A model generated the notes under the pieces. That model did no database searches and was not told where the DNA came from. It saw only the letters and a program-made list of their open reading frames with translations. Below, one piece after another: positions 6,538 to 7,040 of a DNA stretch of 7,040 bases. The translations under genes and the position numbers were made by a program. The stretch is taken from positions 1 through 7,040 of the forward strand of contig CAZNTU010000272.1 in assembly GCA_964575975.1 (NCBI GenBank), read 5' to 3'. This DNA is from G963674505 sp964575975 (GTDB taxonomy: Bacteria; Desulfobacterota; Desulfobacteria; Desulfobacterales; SKZT01). Every line of letters starts with the position of its first letter. The stretch's first letter is position 1.

Positions 6538-6543
6538 AGGTGA
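6538..6543 (+). promoter_or_regulatory. Ribosome binding site deciding the lipoprotein start
   Basis: AGGTGA lies six bases before the ATG at 6550 but directly abuts another in-frame ATG at 6544. Its last three bases (TGA) are an in-frame stop, so the gene cannot begin farther upstream. Spacing favours 6550. Confidence 0.6.
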
Positions 6544-6549
6544 ATGTCA

Positions 6550-7040
6550 ATGAAAGCATGCCATTTCAATCCATGCAACTTTAAAGGCTCTTTCGTCGCC
6601 GCCGTCCTGATCGCGTTTTTCTTTTCACTGCCAAGTTGCGCCCGAAACTACGGAAAGATCGCGAAGGACGCGGAAATCGACGCGTCTTTTCGTAGGGGAG
6701 AGATCTTGCCGGGCTACGACTATTACTACACTGGTCCCCAGGGCATTCCTTCCGCGCTTTTGCGAATCCGAGAGGACTACGGACTCGCGGGAGACCTGTG
6801 GAAGCCGTTGGATCCCTCCGAGTCAACCCTTCGACGTTGGGTGGAAAATCTCGATTTCCATTACAAAGGCAGGGTCCGTTATTACCCCTACGGTTACAGG
6901 GTGGTGTACTGCGACGGCGACGTCATTGGCGGGTGGTACTCGATTTGGGATTGGACGGCGGTCGAATGCCTGGAAGACAAAAAGGTCAACGTGTACCCGC
7001 CCCCGTTGGGAGACCCTTATCGCGACGGAGACGACAAGAA
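6550..7040 (+). CDS. Unrecognised lipoprotein (partial, C-terminus off the right edge)
   Basis: The frame stays open for 163 codons to the window end. The N-terminus is a lipoprotein signal: Lys2 and Lys12, a hydrophobic stretch about 15-27 (FVAAVLIAFFFSL), then LPSC with Cys30 as the probable lipidated residue. Pro at -2 makes the lipobox slightly unusual. The mature part is rich in aromatic residues, with YDYYYTGPQGIPSALLRI, DLWKPLDP, RYYPYGYRVVY and GGWYSIWDWTAV. I recall similar exported proteins of unknown function in Desulfobacterota but can name no family. It is not a ZnuA-type solute-binding protein, since no His-rich loop or TroA-like pattern is visible. It follows the Fur-family gene by 81 bases with no clear terminator or promoter between, so cotranscription is possible but unproven. 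Confidence 0.8.
   Translation, partial: MKACHFNPCNFKGSFVAAVLIAFFFSLPSCARNYGKIAKDAEIDASFRRGEILPGYDYYYTGPQGIPSALLRIREDYGLAGDLWKPLDPSESTLRRWVENLDFHYKGRVRYYPYGYRVVYCDGDVIGGWYSIWDWTAVECLEDKKVNVYPPPLGDPYRDGDDK

Noticed and set aside
6030..6584. A 184-codon plus-strand frame overlapping the Fur-family gene
   Set aside because: It is a shifted-frame shadow of the regulator, with low-complexity Arg/Pro/Gln content and no domain.

Overview
The window is bacterial chromosomal DNA with fairly GC-rich coding sequence and AT-rich intergenic gaps. Protein character points to an anaerobe of the Desulfobacterota (former Deltaproteobacteria). The reasons are a MoeA paralogue carrying a C-terminal periplasmic-binding-like domain, a Fur-family protein of the 'MCxQCDY...' type, and a YYY-rich lipoprotein. 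This placement is an impression from recalled protein families; no 16S or other decisive marker is present.

Layout. (1) Positions 1-2665, minus strand: two consecutive moeA genes form an operon transcribed leftwards. The upstream one (2665-1436) is a complete 409-residue MoeA. The downstream one (1396 to beyond position 1) is a MoeA paralogue whose C-terminal PBP-like domain is cut by the window edge. Both belong to the last step of molybdenum or tungsten cofactor synthesis. (2) Positions 2666-2988: a divergent, AT-rich intergenic region with a perfect small hairpin and short repeats, but no convincing gene. (3) Positions 2989-4182, plus strand: a single gene for an AlbA_2 (Schlafen-like) plus GHKL-type ATP-binding protein, often annotated as a RecG-like or putative transcriptional regulator. 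(4) Positions 4183-4410: the control region of the next operon. It contains two nearly identical 15-bp palindromes, TGCAA(C/A)TTGTTTGCA, one lying inside the spacer of a good sigma70-type promoter. (5) Positions 4411-6468, plus strand: a tight three-gene operon of a metal ABC transporter ATPase (ZnuC type), its membrane permease (ZnuB type) and a Fur-family repressor (probably Zur). (6) Position 6550 to beyond 7040, plus strand: the start of an unrecognised lipoprotein gene.

How it works together. The transporter ATPase and permease would import a divalent metal, most likely zinc. The Fur-family protein encoded four bases after the permease would sense that metal and is a good candidate to bind the palindromes upstream, giving a closed autoregulatory circuit. 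The solute-binding protein (ZnuA) is not in the window. The moeA pair and the AlbA_2 gene have no evident functional tie to the metal operon.
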